DNA of 64,000 bases from Liopterus haemorrhoidalis (taxonomy: Eukaryota > Arthropoda > Insecta > Coleoptera > Dytiscidae): assembly GCA_963971575.1 (NCBI GenBank), contig OZ020624.1:10006625-10070624 (forward strand). Direction: 5' to 3'. This document shows positions 1-11,700 of this stretch, piece by piece. The position numbers and the translations under genes are program-made. Below the pieces are notes generated by a model. The model had not been told where the DNA came from, made no database searches, and saw only the letters and a program-made list of their open reading frames with translations. The first letter of the stretch is position 1. The number at the start of each line of letters is the position of its first letter.

Positions 1-527
1 ATGGCCTCGTCTAAATACAAGCGATGTTTAAGACAGAGATCTGCGTCTTAAACATCGTCCGCATTGCCAACTTAATTTCTATTATAAAAATATTCTCCTT
101 GAGTTTGTGCTGTCAACATTTTATATTATCATAAACAAGAATACTGTATTATATCGACGTTATAAGAAGTTTATACTTATTGTTATAATAAAATTATTTA
201 TTTTAATAATGTGTTTAATAAAATACAGAGTTACAATAATTGAGATAAAATGTATCGACTTACATGTTAATACAGGTGTAATATATTCTTTATTGTAGTG
301 TCTTTATTGTAGAATGAAATGAAATATCCATATTTGTTTATAATAATTCAAAATGTGCGTCTGCGCAGACAGTTCAAAACTGGTAATTTCATGACGGTAA
401 CTTAAGGACAAAATTACTGTAGCTGATGACAGCACCGGTGATTTAAACATCAAGTGTGAAAGCATACCGATGTTAAACATCGGTGAACTTTAAGTTCACT
501 TGTCTTAAAGTTCTAGTGTGAAAAGGG
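1..527 (+). mobile_element. MITE family M1, copy 1 (left end cut by window)
   Basis: This copy matches those at 3507-4104 (inverted) and 16681-17669. It ends at GTGTGAAAAGGG followed by TA; the missing 71 or so bases of its left end precede the window. Inside are strong hairpins, such as CGATGTTTAAGAC pairing with GTCTTAAACATCG at 23-57, and GATGTTAAACATC near 470-482. The 63-codon frame at 107-298 recurs in every copy and is part of the repeat, not a gene. Confidence 0.8.
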
Positions 528-1133
528 TATGACTGTCCGACTATTTTCGTCCATAAATGTAGATATTACACGGCCATAAACCGCTGATACTGTCTATTTT
601 CATTAATCACTATTCACTGAAATCTAAAAATAGTTTTAACTTATCATCCACATTACGTCACTCAATATATATTAGGATTACCGCAAATGTAAAATTAATT
701 TCTGCCAATAAATTGTATTTAACACTGCAAAAAAATAAAAATTATGTTTAAAATTTACCAAGCACTAATAATGCCATATATTATATACTTGTATTTTTAT
801 TAAAATACATTAAAAATGGGGTGTTTAGAGTTTAATAACTATCTCTGACTTAAGTACTAAAATAATGAGACACTAAACTCCAGGGTGGTAAAAAATATTT
901 TTGGAAAACCATAAAAAACCTGGTCATAAAAATATCTGTCACACAAAAATACCTCAATTTTTATTTATTTATTTTTATTTTTATTAATATCATTTATTTT
1001 TTTTGCTGTTCTTCCTTTATAGATACTGGTAAACATGGGTATGATTTTTAAGTATGAAAAAACTCATATTAAATTTTATTCTTAGCTAATTATTCGCGAG
1101 CACAGCTTCTTGTATTAAGTTTTTAGATTTGTT
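528..1133. other. Intronic AT-rich sequence, nothing recognised
   Basis: This is ds intron upstream of the first visible exon. I see no open frame, tandem array or paired ends beyond A/T runs. Confidence 0.5.
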
Positions 1134-1548
1134 TCAAAATCTCAGACAAGCCTCAGCCCGACAGATTTCAGCCCCCCTTAGAGATATTTTGTTTCTTTTT
1201 TTATTGTTTTCAAAGCTTACTACGTTCAACTTTGTACAACTTATGTTGATTATTATTTTGTAAATAAATGGTCGCCATTTTGAAATGGTTAACATAAAAA
1301 TATGACTTTTTGTTGTCATTGTAATTCTAATTTAATGTAATTTTAGGAAAAAAATATAAAATTATCGATTCCCTATGCTAGATCAAAAGTTGACATCATT
1401 TCCGGTGAAACCGGAAGTGCCTCAGAATTCTTATAGTAACCTTTAGTTCTTCTTACTTAACTTTTGTTCTGAAATTTTTTTGTATCTTTACAAATAAAGG
1501 AGATTTTCGGGGTGCCCCGTTTCAAACAAACACCTGTATATTTATTTT
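1134..1548 (-). repeat. Remnant of repeat family M2 (Tc/mariner-like tail), copy 1
   Basis: This block is an inverted copy of 8887-9290. The shared sequence includes GGGGTGCCCCGTTTCAAACA near its end, ATCGATTCCCTATGCTAGAT, and TTTCCGGTGAAACCGGAAGT. It ends at a CACCTGTATA-type boundary. The copy at 8887 retains the C-terminus of a transposase; this one does not. The 61-codon minus frame at 1134-1319 is repeat sequence. Confidence 0.7.
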
Positions 1549-2507
1549 TCCTAGGGTGACTATTTTTTGGGCGTTCATTACAAAAATATTGTGTCGTTAA
1601 AAACGTGTTTTTTAGAGTTGGGGGAGCTCCAACTTGTGAGCCCTTATGGGTGCGCGCCTTTCTTTACATTCCTATTTTTTTATCGGTTTTCTCCAAAAAT
1701 TTTCAGTAAATCATTTGTTTTTTGAAATAAACAAAATTAGTCTGTTTATATTAATAATTTTTTGTATTTATTTAAAATTTAACAAATAGGATATAGATCT
1801 AAAAGTTTTATTTTTTAGAACAAAGTAACTCTGTAATCTACAACTGGTTGTAGTTTTTAGAAACCAAACTTCATTTCTTCAAAGAATAATTAAAATTCGT
1901 GATTAGTTGCGGGTAAAGTATCTCAGTGCATAACTAAATACTGATCTAACAAGATTGAATCTTTATATGTTCGTGTTGTATCGGGTGTAATCGGGTGACC
2001 TTGTACGTGAATGCTGAGTGATTGATCGTCCACGAGGTCAACCATTACTCTAACTAAATGAACTCTTAGTATGGTTAACAATCCTATAACTGTACACCAT
2101 CTTCATCTATACCAAATTTTGAATAGTTGTATTTCACGCTTCGCTATAGCTCAGATATTCCAACTGTTTGCTACTGCTGAATGTTTAACTGTTAACCATT
2201 CTGATTAAAAACACTTTATAACAAATTTGACAGGGCTTGTTAAAATTTTATCAATTTATTATGTCGGTTATATGAGATGTCTGATTTAAGAACCAGACCT
2301 GGCATTTAAATTTAGCAGCAAGAGTTTTATATGTTAGTAAGACATTCCTATATACTAAAAAATTGCTTTTAGACGTACCTACTTTTGCTCTTTAACTTTG
2401 TAGTTTCACTTTAAATGAACACATTGAATGCAGAAGACCAGAATTACAGTTTTGGCAGCTCTTTTTCTGTTATTTAAGTTGGCCTAAACCAAAGATTCAT
2501 TTCAGAA
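1549..2507. other. Intronic sequence, nothing recognised
   Basis: AT-rich ds intron. No gene, paired ends or internal repeat was recognised in it. Confidence 0.45.
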
Positions 2508-3187
2508 CTTCTTAATAGTTTGTTATACAAAACTGACAATCTATATAAAAAAAATTGCAGCGAATTTTTAGCTATATAACAGGAAGTTATTAATTGTAGA
2601 AAAAATTGTTATGTAATTATGCATAAACAATTGCATTACAGACGCTATCTTGTAAACCAATCAACGCATATTGACGTACGAAACGGAAAATTCTAGCTAA
2701 AGCTTCATTCTACAGATATGTTTCTAGTTATTTGGTTCTATCTTGAAAATCACTTCTTATCTTGTATTTTCTGCGGTTCTCAATATAGATGTTACGGATA
2801 AAAATTATTAAATTTGCATAAAAAACACGTGAACTAAGTGGCATTCCATTATCATTAAATATAATATTTTTCGACGAAGATTCTGAACTCTAAGAAACCG
2901 TCGAAAAAATTGTTTATGTATCATTTAAACATTACAAAAAACTATATAAATATAAAAGTTATTTGAAACCCACAAATATATTTAAAAAATTACAGAACAT
3001 TGTTGTTTGCTATCTATTATTATGTTACTGAGCAATAACATTTTTACAGCAAGGTTTTCTACAATAAAAATATACTATTAGATAGATAAAAATTCGGTGC
3101 AAAACTTGATGTATAAAATGTCTTTAATTTTGTTTCAGACTGTTCGTTTTGTATATGAAACTTCTAATCTAGGGGTTATACGCAGCG
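2508..3187 (+). mobile_element. TTAA MITE family M3, oldest copy
   Basis: A diverged copy of the family seen at 12156-12916 and 14942-15703. Shared landmarks are TTGCAGCGAATTTTTA, AAACCAATCAACGCATATT, AAGTGGCATTCCATTATC and the end GGGGTTATACGCAGC followed by GTTAA. The left end is eroded. Its higher divergence suggests it inserted earlier than the other copies. Confidence 0.75.
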
Positions 3188-3506
3188 TTAATATGTAAAA
3201 CAAAATATATAGGTTTTATATTATTATGAATTATTAGTTTTTTTTTTCTTGTATATTAAAAAACATAATTCTGGCTTGATTAGCCTTTCTGGTTCTTGAC
3301 CTTTTCAAGTATTCTTTTCCATTCTTCCCTAATCTTAATGTCTCCTAATATTTAGCTTTTAGGTATTTCTCCAATTAATCCATATATCTCATCTTTGGGC
3401 TGCCAACATTTATTTTTCCGAGTATATTAAAAATATTCTATATTATTATCAGTTTATATCGATCCACAACGGCTTCCGATTACCTATAGCTGACAATTAC
3501 CTTATA
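3188..3506. other. Intronic spacer, nothing recognised
   Basis: Sequence between M3 and M1 copies. It has a pyrimidine-rich stretch (3290-3350) that could be a decayed LINE fragment, but I cannot support a reading frame. Confidence 0.35.
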
Positions 3507-4104
3507 CCCTTTTCACACTAGAACTTTAAGACGAGTGAACTTAAAGTTCACCGATGTTTAATATCGGCATGCTTTCACACTTGATGTTTAAATCTCTGGT
3601 GCTGTCATCAGCTACAATAATTTTGTCCTTAAGTTACCGTCATAAAATTACCAGTTTTGAACTGTCTGCGCAGATGCACATTTTGAATTATTATAAACAA
3701 ATATGGATATTTCATTTCATTCTACAATAAAGACACTACAATAAAGAATATATTACACCTCTATTAACATGTAAGTCGATACATTTTATCTCAATTATTG
3801 TAGTTCTGTATTTTATTAAACACATTATTAAAATAAATAATTTTATTATAACAATAAGTATAAACTTCTTATAACGTCGATATAATACAGTATTCTTGTT
3901 TATGATAATATAAAATGTTGACAGCACAAATTCAAGGAGTATTTTTTTATAATAGAAATTAAGTTGGCAATGCGGACGATGTTTAAGACGCAGATCTCTG
4001 TCTTAAACATCGCTTGTATTTAGACGAGGCCATACGGTTTCACATTAGCGTTTAAAGATACATTCACTTTAACATCCGATCTTAAAGTTCTAGTCTGAAA
4101 AATG
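3507..4104 (-). mobile_element. MITE family M1, copy 2 (complete)
   Basis: A 598 bp element bounded by inverted ends CCCTTTTCACACTAGAACTT (left) and a diverged match at right (AGTTCTAGTCTGAAAAATG). TA dinucleotides lie directly outside both ends (3505-3506 and 4105-4106), suggesting a TA target duplication as made by Tc1/mariner-type transposases. It is the reverse complement of copy 1, so the two could fold together in the ds pre-mRNA. Confidence 0.8.
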
Positions 4105-4366
4105 TATTAGCCGACTTATCAGCGGATCTGGTCCGCAGGTCCACGATGGAACTGATCCGCCGGGCTTGCTTTCGTTGTCCATTAACACAAAAATAAAGCA
4201 TAAATGTGTGAGATCTGCTGCTCTTTCAAAACCGCTTGAAAGCCCACGGGCTTGTTCCGTCGCGCCAAAACCCTGTAAGTTCTGAGTATTAAACGAAGTA
4301 ATCTGGTTCGCTGGCGGAACGGATATATATTTCAGCTGAAAATGGTGGGAAACCATTGATCTATAG

Positions 4367-4548
4367 CAGTGGTTCTGTACCTTTTTTATTTCACGATCCT
4401 TTTCAAGTAAAAATGCAATTCCTTCCTTTTCATGGTTGTCTAACATACAAGTTGCATTCCAAAATAACCAGTACGCAGCTTAATTCCCCATCCCCTGAAA
4501 CCACAAAATTCCCCATTTGTGGAAATGGCCTTGTGGTTGAGAACATCA
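4367..4548. mobile_element. Possible decayed hAT-type element
   Basis: CAGTGGTTCTGTACC at 4367 and GTGGTTGAGAACATC near 4534-4548 resemble the hAT-superfamily ends CAGTGGTTCTCAACC and its complement. No clean 8 bp duplication is present, so this is weak. The overlapping open frames at 4090-4446 and 4356-4613 match no domain I know. Confidence 0.3.
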
Positions 4549-4579
4549 ATATAGATCTTAGACCACCTATAGAAGCATA

Positions 4580-5300
4580 TACGAGGGATGTTTCCAAAGT
4601 TCTGGGAATTTAGCTATAATTTTTATAATTTTGTTAATTTTCGTCAATATTACAATGTAGTTTTTCAACATAATCTCCATTTAACTGAATACATTTATCC
4701 CAACGATAAACTAATTTTTTTAAGCCGTCCTCAAAGAACTTTTTCGGTGTCTCCTCAATCCACTTATTCCAACAGCCTCGGCACCCAGCGCGGCGAAACC
4801 TTGCTACCGCCCAAACAATCATGCAAGATGTCATGAACTCGTCGTGTATCTATCCCTAGGCGCACACTAATTTGACGAATAGTCATTCGCCTGTCCACTT
4901 TCAGTAGGTCTTCGATGGCAGCGCCCACTGCATGGATCGTCTTCAAGTGATGTTCTACCGGTTTTAAAACGATCGATCCACCGATAAACAGTACTTTTGG
5001 ATTCTGCAGACTCACCAAATACTCCTTGCAGACGCTGAATAATTTCTGATGTTTTCACACCTTCTTTCCACAAAAAGAAAATTATTTCTCTTTGAGATTT
5101 TACTGCGTCTTCCATGGTTACAAAAACAGTGCTATGAAAACGCGTCTATATCAGTCGAACACCTAAATCAGACTGAACAATATTGCACTAGATAGTTGCA
5201 TAAACATGTCAAGACTTGTCTGGCACCAATAACATTGCCTATAAGTTCTGCGTAATTTAATTATAGCACAATTCCCAGAATTTAGGAAACATCCCTCGTA
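4580..5300 (-). mobile_element. Internally deleted mariner-like transposon
   Basis: Inverted ends of about 40 bp (TACGAGGGATGTTTCC at left; its complement ending at 5300) flank a broken transposase on the - strand. The N-terminal helix-turn-helix half is read from 5115 (EDAVKSQREIIFFLWKEGV, then SKSTVYRWIDRFKTGR). After frame changes, the extreme C-terminus appears near 4634-4740 (FFEDGLKKLVYRWDKCIQLN, then GDYVEK). The catalytic DDD core is missing: 721 bp against about 1.3 kb for intact mariners. The element cannot move by itself. Confidence 0.85.
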
Positions 5301-5600
5301 AATACTATAGCTTTTATAATAAGAGGACAGTGTCGTCAACAATCCTAGTTAAGAAAAGGAGTCGCGAGTGAAGACAAATTAAAAAATACTGGCATAAATT
5401 ATACTTAAGCTATCCTTAAAAACAAGTAGGCAAAAAAATTATTTGTGCTACCTTTTTAAGATGTTCTCGAGACAGCATCGATATGTTATTCCTTCTATAA
5501 CTGAAGTTTAGAGTTTTTTTTTTTGTGACATTTTCTAACCAAAATTATGTTTTTTTTTAAGTTAAATCCTTGAAATACAAAAGGTTGTTTTATTTTTCAG
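5301..5600. other. Intron end leading to the first ds exon
   Basis: AT-rich, with the polypyrimidine tract TTGTTTTATTTTTCAG directly before 5601. Nothing else is recognised. Confidence 0.5.
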
Positions 5601-5776
5601 ATTGTACAAGTAACAGCCGTTGATTTAGATACTGGTAATAATGCCCGCCTCACCTACAAGCTGATACCATCCAATAATTCCAGTTTGGGCGGTGAAGAAA
5701 CGGAACTGTTTGGCGTTTTTCCGAACAGTGGATGGGTTTATCTTCGAGGAACATTGGACAGAGAATATCGCGACAG
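5601..5776 (+). CDS. ds: ds exon, first in window
   Basis: This exon starts after TATTTTTCAG and ends at GACAG|GTAAAA, so it begins in phase 0 and leaves two bases of an Arg codon. It encodes the middle of one cadherin repeat: the AVDLDTG calcium-binding stretch, then NARLTYKL, and finally LDREYRDR. The start of this repeat must lie in an exon upstream of base 1. The 58 codons are not interrupted, and the frame continues cleanly into the exon at 6202. Confidence 0.9.
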
Positions 5777-8700
5777 GTAAAAAAAAATCTGTTTATAAAT
5801 TATAGTAAGACGTTATTTAAAGCTATCCTTTTCGTAATCGTAAGCTATCCTAAAAATTTAAAATGGCGGGTGACATTTATTTTAAAAATTAGAATGCATA
5901 ACACATTTTTAAATTTTTGGAAGTAATCATAAAAAAATCAAAATGTATTGAGAATGACATTTTATAATGACAATGTCAACTTAACCTAAATACTCACTAT
6001 AGATTTTAAATTCTAGTTCCGACTAAACTATTGGAATTGAATACGTGATTTTTAAAGGATCCCGGTTATCAACTCTCATATGAGTGATTTTAATCTCGGA
6101 AAATTGTAAGATTTATCACGAATTTTCTTTAAGTGCGCGTCTTTACCCCACTTTCCTCTAGTTATTTTGTTACAAATTACTTAATGGTATTATTTTCGTA
6201 GATATGATCTGACGGTTGCTGCAACAGATAATGGAACTCCTGCCGAAACAGCCACAGCTCGTATTGTTGTTCAAGTTTTGGATTCGAATGACAACGATCC
6301 TCGATTCTTGAAAGAATCTTATGAGTTCATGGTTGAGGAAAACCTGCGTCGCGGTGCTGTTGTTGGCGTTATTCAAGCTAAAGACGCTGACACTGATTCA
6401 AACGCAGTAGTACGATACAGTCTCATACCGTCAAATACCTCTTTTCACGTTAATGCTGTGACAGGTAAGAGAAATGTTTTATTTGCTTCTTTTTGAGCAC
6501 TAATTCTCGATCTTCTTCTATTTTATAAATATTACTAATTTTACTTTATAACATTATAATAAAACGAACCCTATTGAAAACATCAACTGAAAAATAAGGA
6601 CACTAGTATTTCTACTTAAAATTAGGTGCCAAATTTTCGAAGTAAGACTAATTCAAGCTTTTAGTTAACTATTAATAGTGTCATTTTATTATATCAGATT
6701 AAAAGTAAGCTACTTATTATGCCAAGTAATTTACCAGTGTTATGGCATGCCGTTTTGAACATTTATTATTAAAATTTAAGGAGCTAAATAGAAAATTATG
6801 TTTTGTTAAAATTTAAAGTATTTCTCTTATACCTATTTTAATTTGAACCAATTTTAATTTTGCTATTTAAAATATTTCGTTTATAAAGTAAACGTTAAAA
6901 CTCTAGCATGCTATTTTAATATTTAATACATAAATAAACTAGGTACCAAAAATATTCGGTATCATTTTAAAAACCAAAATATAAATGTTACAAAATTTAA
7001 CAAGCATAATGAACAAAAATAATGAACAGAAAAATAAAGTAAAAGTAAAATTGGTTCCATAAAAATAATCATTAAGAAAAATGGACTAACACTTAAATCA
7101 ATAATTTTATTACATATAATTATTATTTGATTGGAGTGGCAGGTGGATTGCCATAAAGTATGCGGACAATCACCGGGCTGAACCTGGCAAGGGATTTTGG
7201 ACCGTCTAGCGAACTAGGTGGTCCAAAAACCCTCAAAAAAAGTCAAATCGAAATTTGACACCTTTTTTCTTGCTCATCATTTCTAATAAGTGCCAGCAGG
7301 CTCAGTTCCCTTCTGATTATTTAAATGATACTGTTATTTTCTATGACTTATTTTCATGTTGCCTATTTAAATTAGAATCAATTTTTAATTTGCTTTTTAA
7401 AACGATACTGAATTTTTTTGAAAACCATTTTATTTATGATGATGTTTAAACGGTATGTCAATTCAATTCCTATTACATTTTATACTTTACAATACAAAAT
7501 AGATTTCAAGCCAACAGGCAGAAATTAAATTTATATATTAGTTAAAATTATAAGGTAAGGAATAAATATATATAGAATAAATTATAATAGGTAAATCAAA
7601 TGTAATAGTATTAATTAAAATAAATTGAATTAAATTGAATTGTTTAAACGGTATGTCAGTTTTAATATTTAATACTTAAAAAAATCATAATATTTTTTTT
7701 TTTCATTTTAAAAAAGCAAACTTAAAATTGGTTCTGTAAAATAGGCATAAAAGAAATAGTTAAAACTTTAACAAAACATAATATTCATTATTTTTTTTTA
7801 AGCTTTTTAATTATAATAATAATTATTAAAACGGCATGTCATATGTATCAGTATTCCAGACTATATTATGTTACCCCATTTATTGGATCAGTGTACCTCA
7901 GGGACGTAGCCAGGGGGGGCATAGGGGGCATTTGCCCTCCCCCCAGGATAGTTTACTATGTAAAATATAATTTAGGTTGTTGGAAGTTTTCTTCACCGGA
8001 TAACGAAGAAAATTTATAACTTTACCGGACTTTTATTATTTAATATACTACAAAAGACCTAGAACGCTGTTATTTTCTACCCAAGCCATGTAATTAAGGT
8101 CGTACCGACCAATTTAGAATATTTTGTTATTTTTGACCCCCCCCAAGCTGAAATCCTGGCTACGTGCCTGGTGCACCTTATAATAATATCAATATGTACC
8201 AATCGTCTAGTAGCGCATAGAGCAGAGAAGGTAAGTCCTCTAACCCTTGTGCTCAGCGCGACGTTTCAACCGGTCCTTTTATCCATGTATTAATAGTTAC
8301 TTAATAAGTCGCTTTGAACCTTGAAAATTATTGAGAAGTTTATTTTTGCAATTTTAGAATGCCATAAAAGAAAAATCCGGTCAAAATTTAATAAATTGCT
8401 TCGGGGAACGAAATTCTTGGCAGAAACTGTTACAATATTTGGGTGAATATTTTGATAAATAGTTTACTTATTATTTAAATTTCCAAATAAATTTAAAGGC
8501 TTAGATAAAGATGGGAGAAAACTAAGACAGTATTTGTTTGAATCAGGTGAAATTTCAGTGTGTTTTATTTACTAACCCTAGGTAAGTTTATATCTTTAAT
8601 AGCAATATTATGTCTTTGCCTGTACAAATGTTTGCAATGGAAACATCTTCCAGGAGGCATAACCTCAAATATGGTAAATGAAAGACAAACAAAGCGGTTT

Positions 8701-11700
8701 GTTTGAAAAGGTCCGTTGAAGATTTTTTGTTTATTCCTTTTTCAATAACAACTCCCACGAAGAGTTCGAATATATGTAAAGTATGTTGTAGACGAACTTT
8801 ATTGAATTTTCTCTTTAATATTTAAAAACAAAAGCATAACAATCGAAAAAGTACAGAGTAAATATGGATAGAGCTCAGACGTATAGGTATACAGGGTGTT
8901 TGTTTGAAACGGGGCACCCCGAAAATCTCCTTTATTTGTAAAGATACAAAAAATCTTCAGAACAAAAGTTAAACTATACAAAAAGGCCCATCTAAAGGTT
9001 ACTATAAGAATTCTGAGGCACTTCCGGTTTTACCGGAAATGATGTCAACTTTTGATCTAGCATAGGGAATCGATAATTTTATATTTTTTTCCTAAAAGTA
9101 CATTAAATTAGCTTTACAATGACACCAAAAAGTCATATTTTTATGTTAACCATTTCAAAATGGGGACCATTTATTTACAAAATAATAATCAACATAAGTT
9201 TTACAAAGTTGAACGTAGCAAGCTTTGAAAACAATAAAAACAAGAAACAAAATATCTCTAAAACAAACTATTTGACTATTTAGAAAAAAAAAACTCTTAC
9301 TTTTTACAATTATTTTACAAAAAAAAAAAAAAAATTACAAATGTTCAAACCACCATTATTGTCCACACATTTTCTCATTCTTAATAAAAACTCTTTCATC
9401 GCCCTTATAAGAGTACACTCTTGGATATCCCGGATTGCACTTCTAACCCTTTCTTCTAAATCTTCTATCGTCGTTGGTGTTGTCCGATACACTCTATCTT
9501 TTAAATACTCAAATAGTTTATTTTAGAGATATCTTATTTTAAATTGGTAAATTCAAAATATTGACTTTTCGCGTTTATACGCTAATAATATTGTTTGCAT
9601 AACTCAATGGTAAAGTCAGTACTGTGTGATTTTATTTCATTTGCATTAACAATGCTCTTTAGTCATGGTGTCATTATAGAAAAAATTCACTATATCGCAA
9701 CGTAAACTTTTATTCTTGGGCGCTATCAGTTGGGGTAAATTTTGGCCTCACTCACAGAAAGCTTCTATTTTGCTATTTACTTATGATTTGATGTCTTTTC
9801 AAAAATATCGTATGGTAATATTTTTTATCTGTTCTTTGTAATAATATATAAAAAACATATGTTTTTTTTTTGTTGATCGACACTTTTAAAGTTTCTTTCA
9901 TTATATGTTCATTAACAACCTCATATATCTAATGAGGTTTGATAAAAAAAAGAACTGCGTGCTTTGCACAATTCCTAGTAAGAGGGAAGGGGATAGCGTT
10001 TTGATATGATGCAGCTGTCAGTTTTGAGTTTACTGTCGTTGAGTTTGTTTTGCTAAGTTATTTTTTTCGAATTTTACAGCAATTTTTGAAATTTTCTTTA
10101 CAATTTTCGGTACCCTTACGATATTTAAGTTGTATCTGATCCAGGAGCAGCATGTTTGTATGAAATTTTGTTTCAAACTCAGAAAGACGGTCGCAGAAAC
10201 ACTTGAACTTTTGAAAACTAATTTAAGTAGTCGGCCGTTGTAAACATGATGGTGATCGGTGATGAGAAATTGCATAGTTTTTTTCTTCTCTTATTCTAAA
10301 ATTAGCTCTGAATGAAAATAATAAAACAATACAATTGAACCAACAAATAATATATGATGTTTACATACATTTTCATTAGATTTTAATCGACTGAATAGCA
10401 TGTGTATTGGTTAGTTGGTTCTCGCTTTTGCAGTTTATGCCCATACTGCAACTGATCAATATCAAACAAAAATATATAGATTCCGTAATGGAAAAGTAAT
10501 GGATTCCGTTTTCAAACGAAGAGATTCGAAAAATGCTCTAAACGCTTAGAATAGAGCCTGCAAAATGTTGGCAGCTTTGTATAGCCAAATGTAAAATAAT
10601 TTCTTAATAAATTTTTATGATTCATTAGTGTACAGCAGTGTTTCCCAACCGCCGGTCCTCGGACCGGTCTGCGAGATTTTTTGCCGGTCCGCAGAATTAT
10701 TTTTATGTGCAGTTTAAAAAACAAAAAATATCCACTTCGCAATAAATTTATTCACTAAAAAATATTTCATTTTACTATGCATCTATTCGCCTAATAAGTT
10801 ATAATCCACTTAATTTTGAGATGAATATCGGGGTCCTTAATGTATTAATTGGTTAAGTAATAATTTGTTTCTTTTTTTATATAATTATATTTAATTTATT
10901 TTTTTGTGTTTGTAATCAAGTGCAATAAAAAATATAAAACTTTTGCGATACACATTACTTTCTAAACTTGCCGCGAATTTTTTCTAGGTCACTTACCGGT
11001 TCGCCATTAAAAAAGGTTGGGAAACGCTGGTGTACAGCGTAATAGAAATATCAGTATTTAAATTTTCAAAGGCTATATAAGCTTAAAGTATGGTATGAAT
11101 AATATATTAATTTATATTGAAAGATATTAAAGAATGTCAATATTGTAAAAATTGTTAATTTTTAGTTCCTAACACAAATTTGCTAACATTAGAAAAACAA
11201 ACGTCCTCACCATGTTCAGAATAATAAAAGTAAAAATCTCAAAGTTTATTTTAAAATGACGTATGCCTTGTAGTCCACAATATAAACAGTGCACCAGACA
11301 TTAAACCTTGTATATAATTCTTGAAATATATTTGTACAAAGCAAATCTAAAAACAAATATTAGTTATTCATCGACGTCTCTTTGATCTTTACCGACGGTT
11401 TATAATTAACTTTTTAAAAATATTAATGTAAACACACTATTAGAAGATATTAACAAGTATACCTTTGATAAGAATATGATTTGACGTATGTGTTCCGAGA
11501 GGGTGGTACAACAGCATGGGAAGTTTGTACTAGAGTTGGACAAGTGGTTAGGTGCGCTTTGTTAAAGGCCGACAGGTTTAACTACATCTTTTAACTTCTT
11601 AATAAGATGAAAGCACTGAAATATAGTAATGGACGGATATTTTGGTAAATTAAAAAAATTTATGTACTAAAGAAGTTTCTTAATTTTTAAATATCTTCTT

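Noticed and set aside
107..298. 63-codon frame MLSTFYIIINKN..., repeated at 3736-3927 and 16839-17036
   Set aside because: It is identical because it lies inside MITE family M1; it is AT-rich and hydrophobic by composition, with no sign of selection as protein.
4090..4446. 118-codon - strand frame beside MITE M1 copy 2
   Set aside because: It begins within suspected hAT remains and overlaps the MITE edge; no domain is visible.
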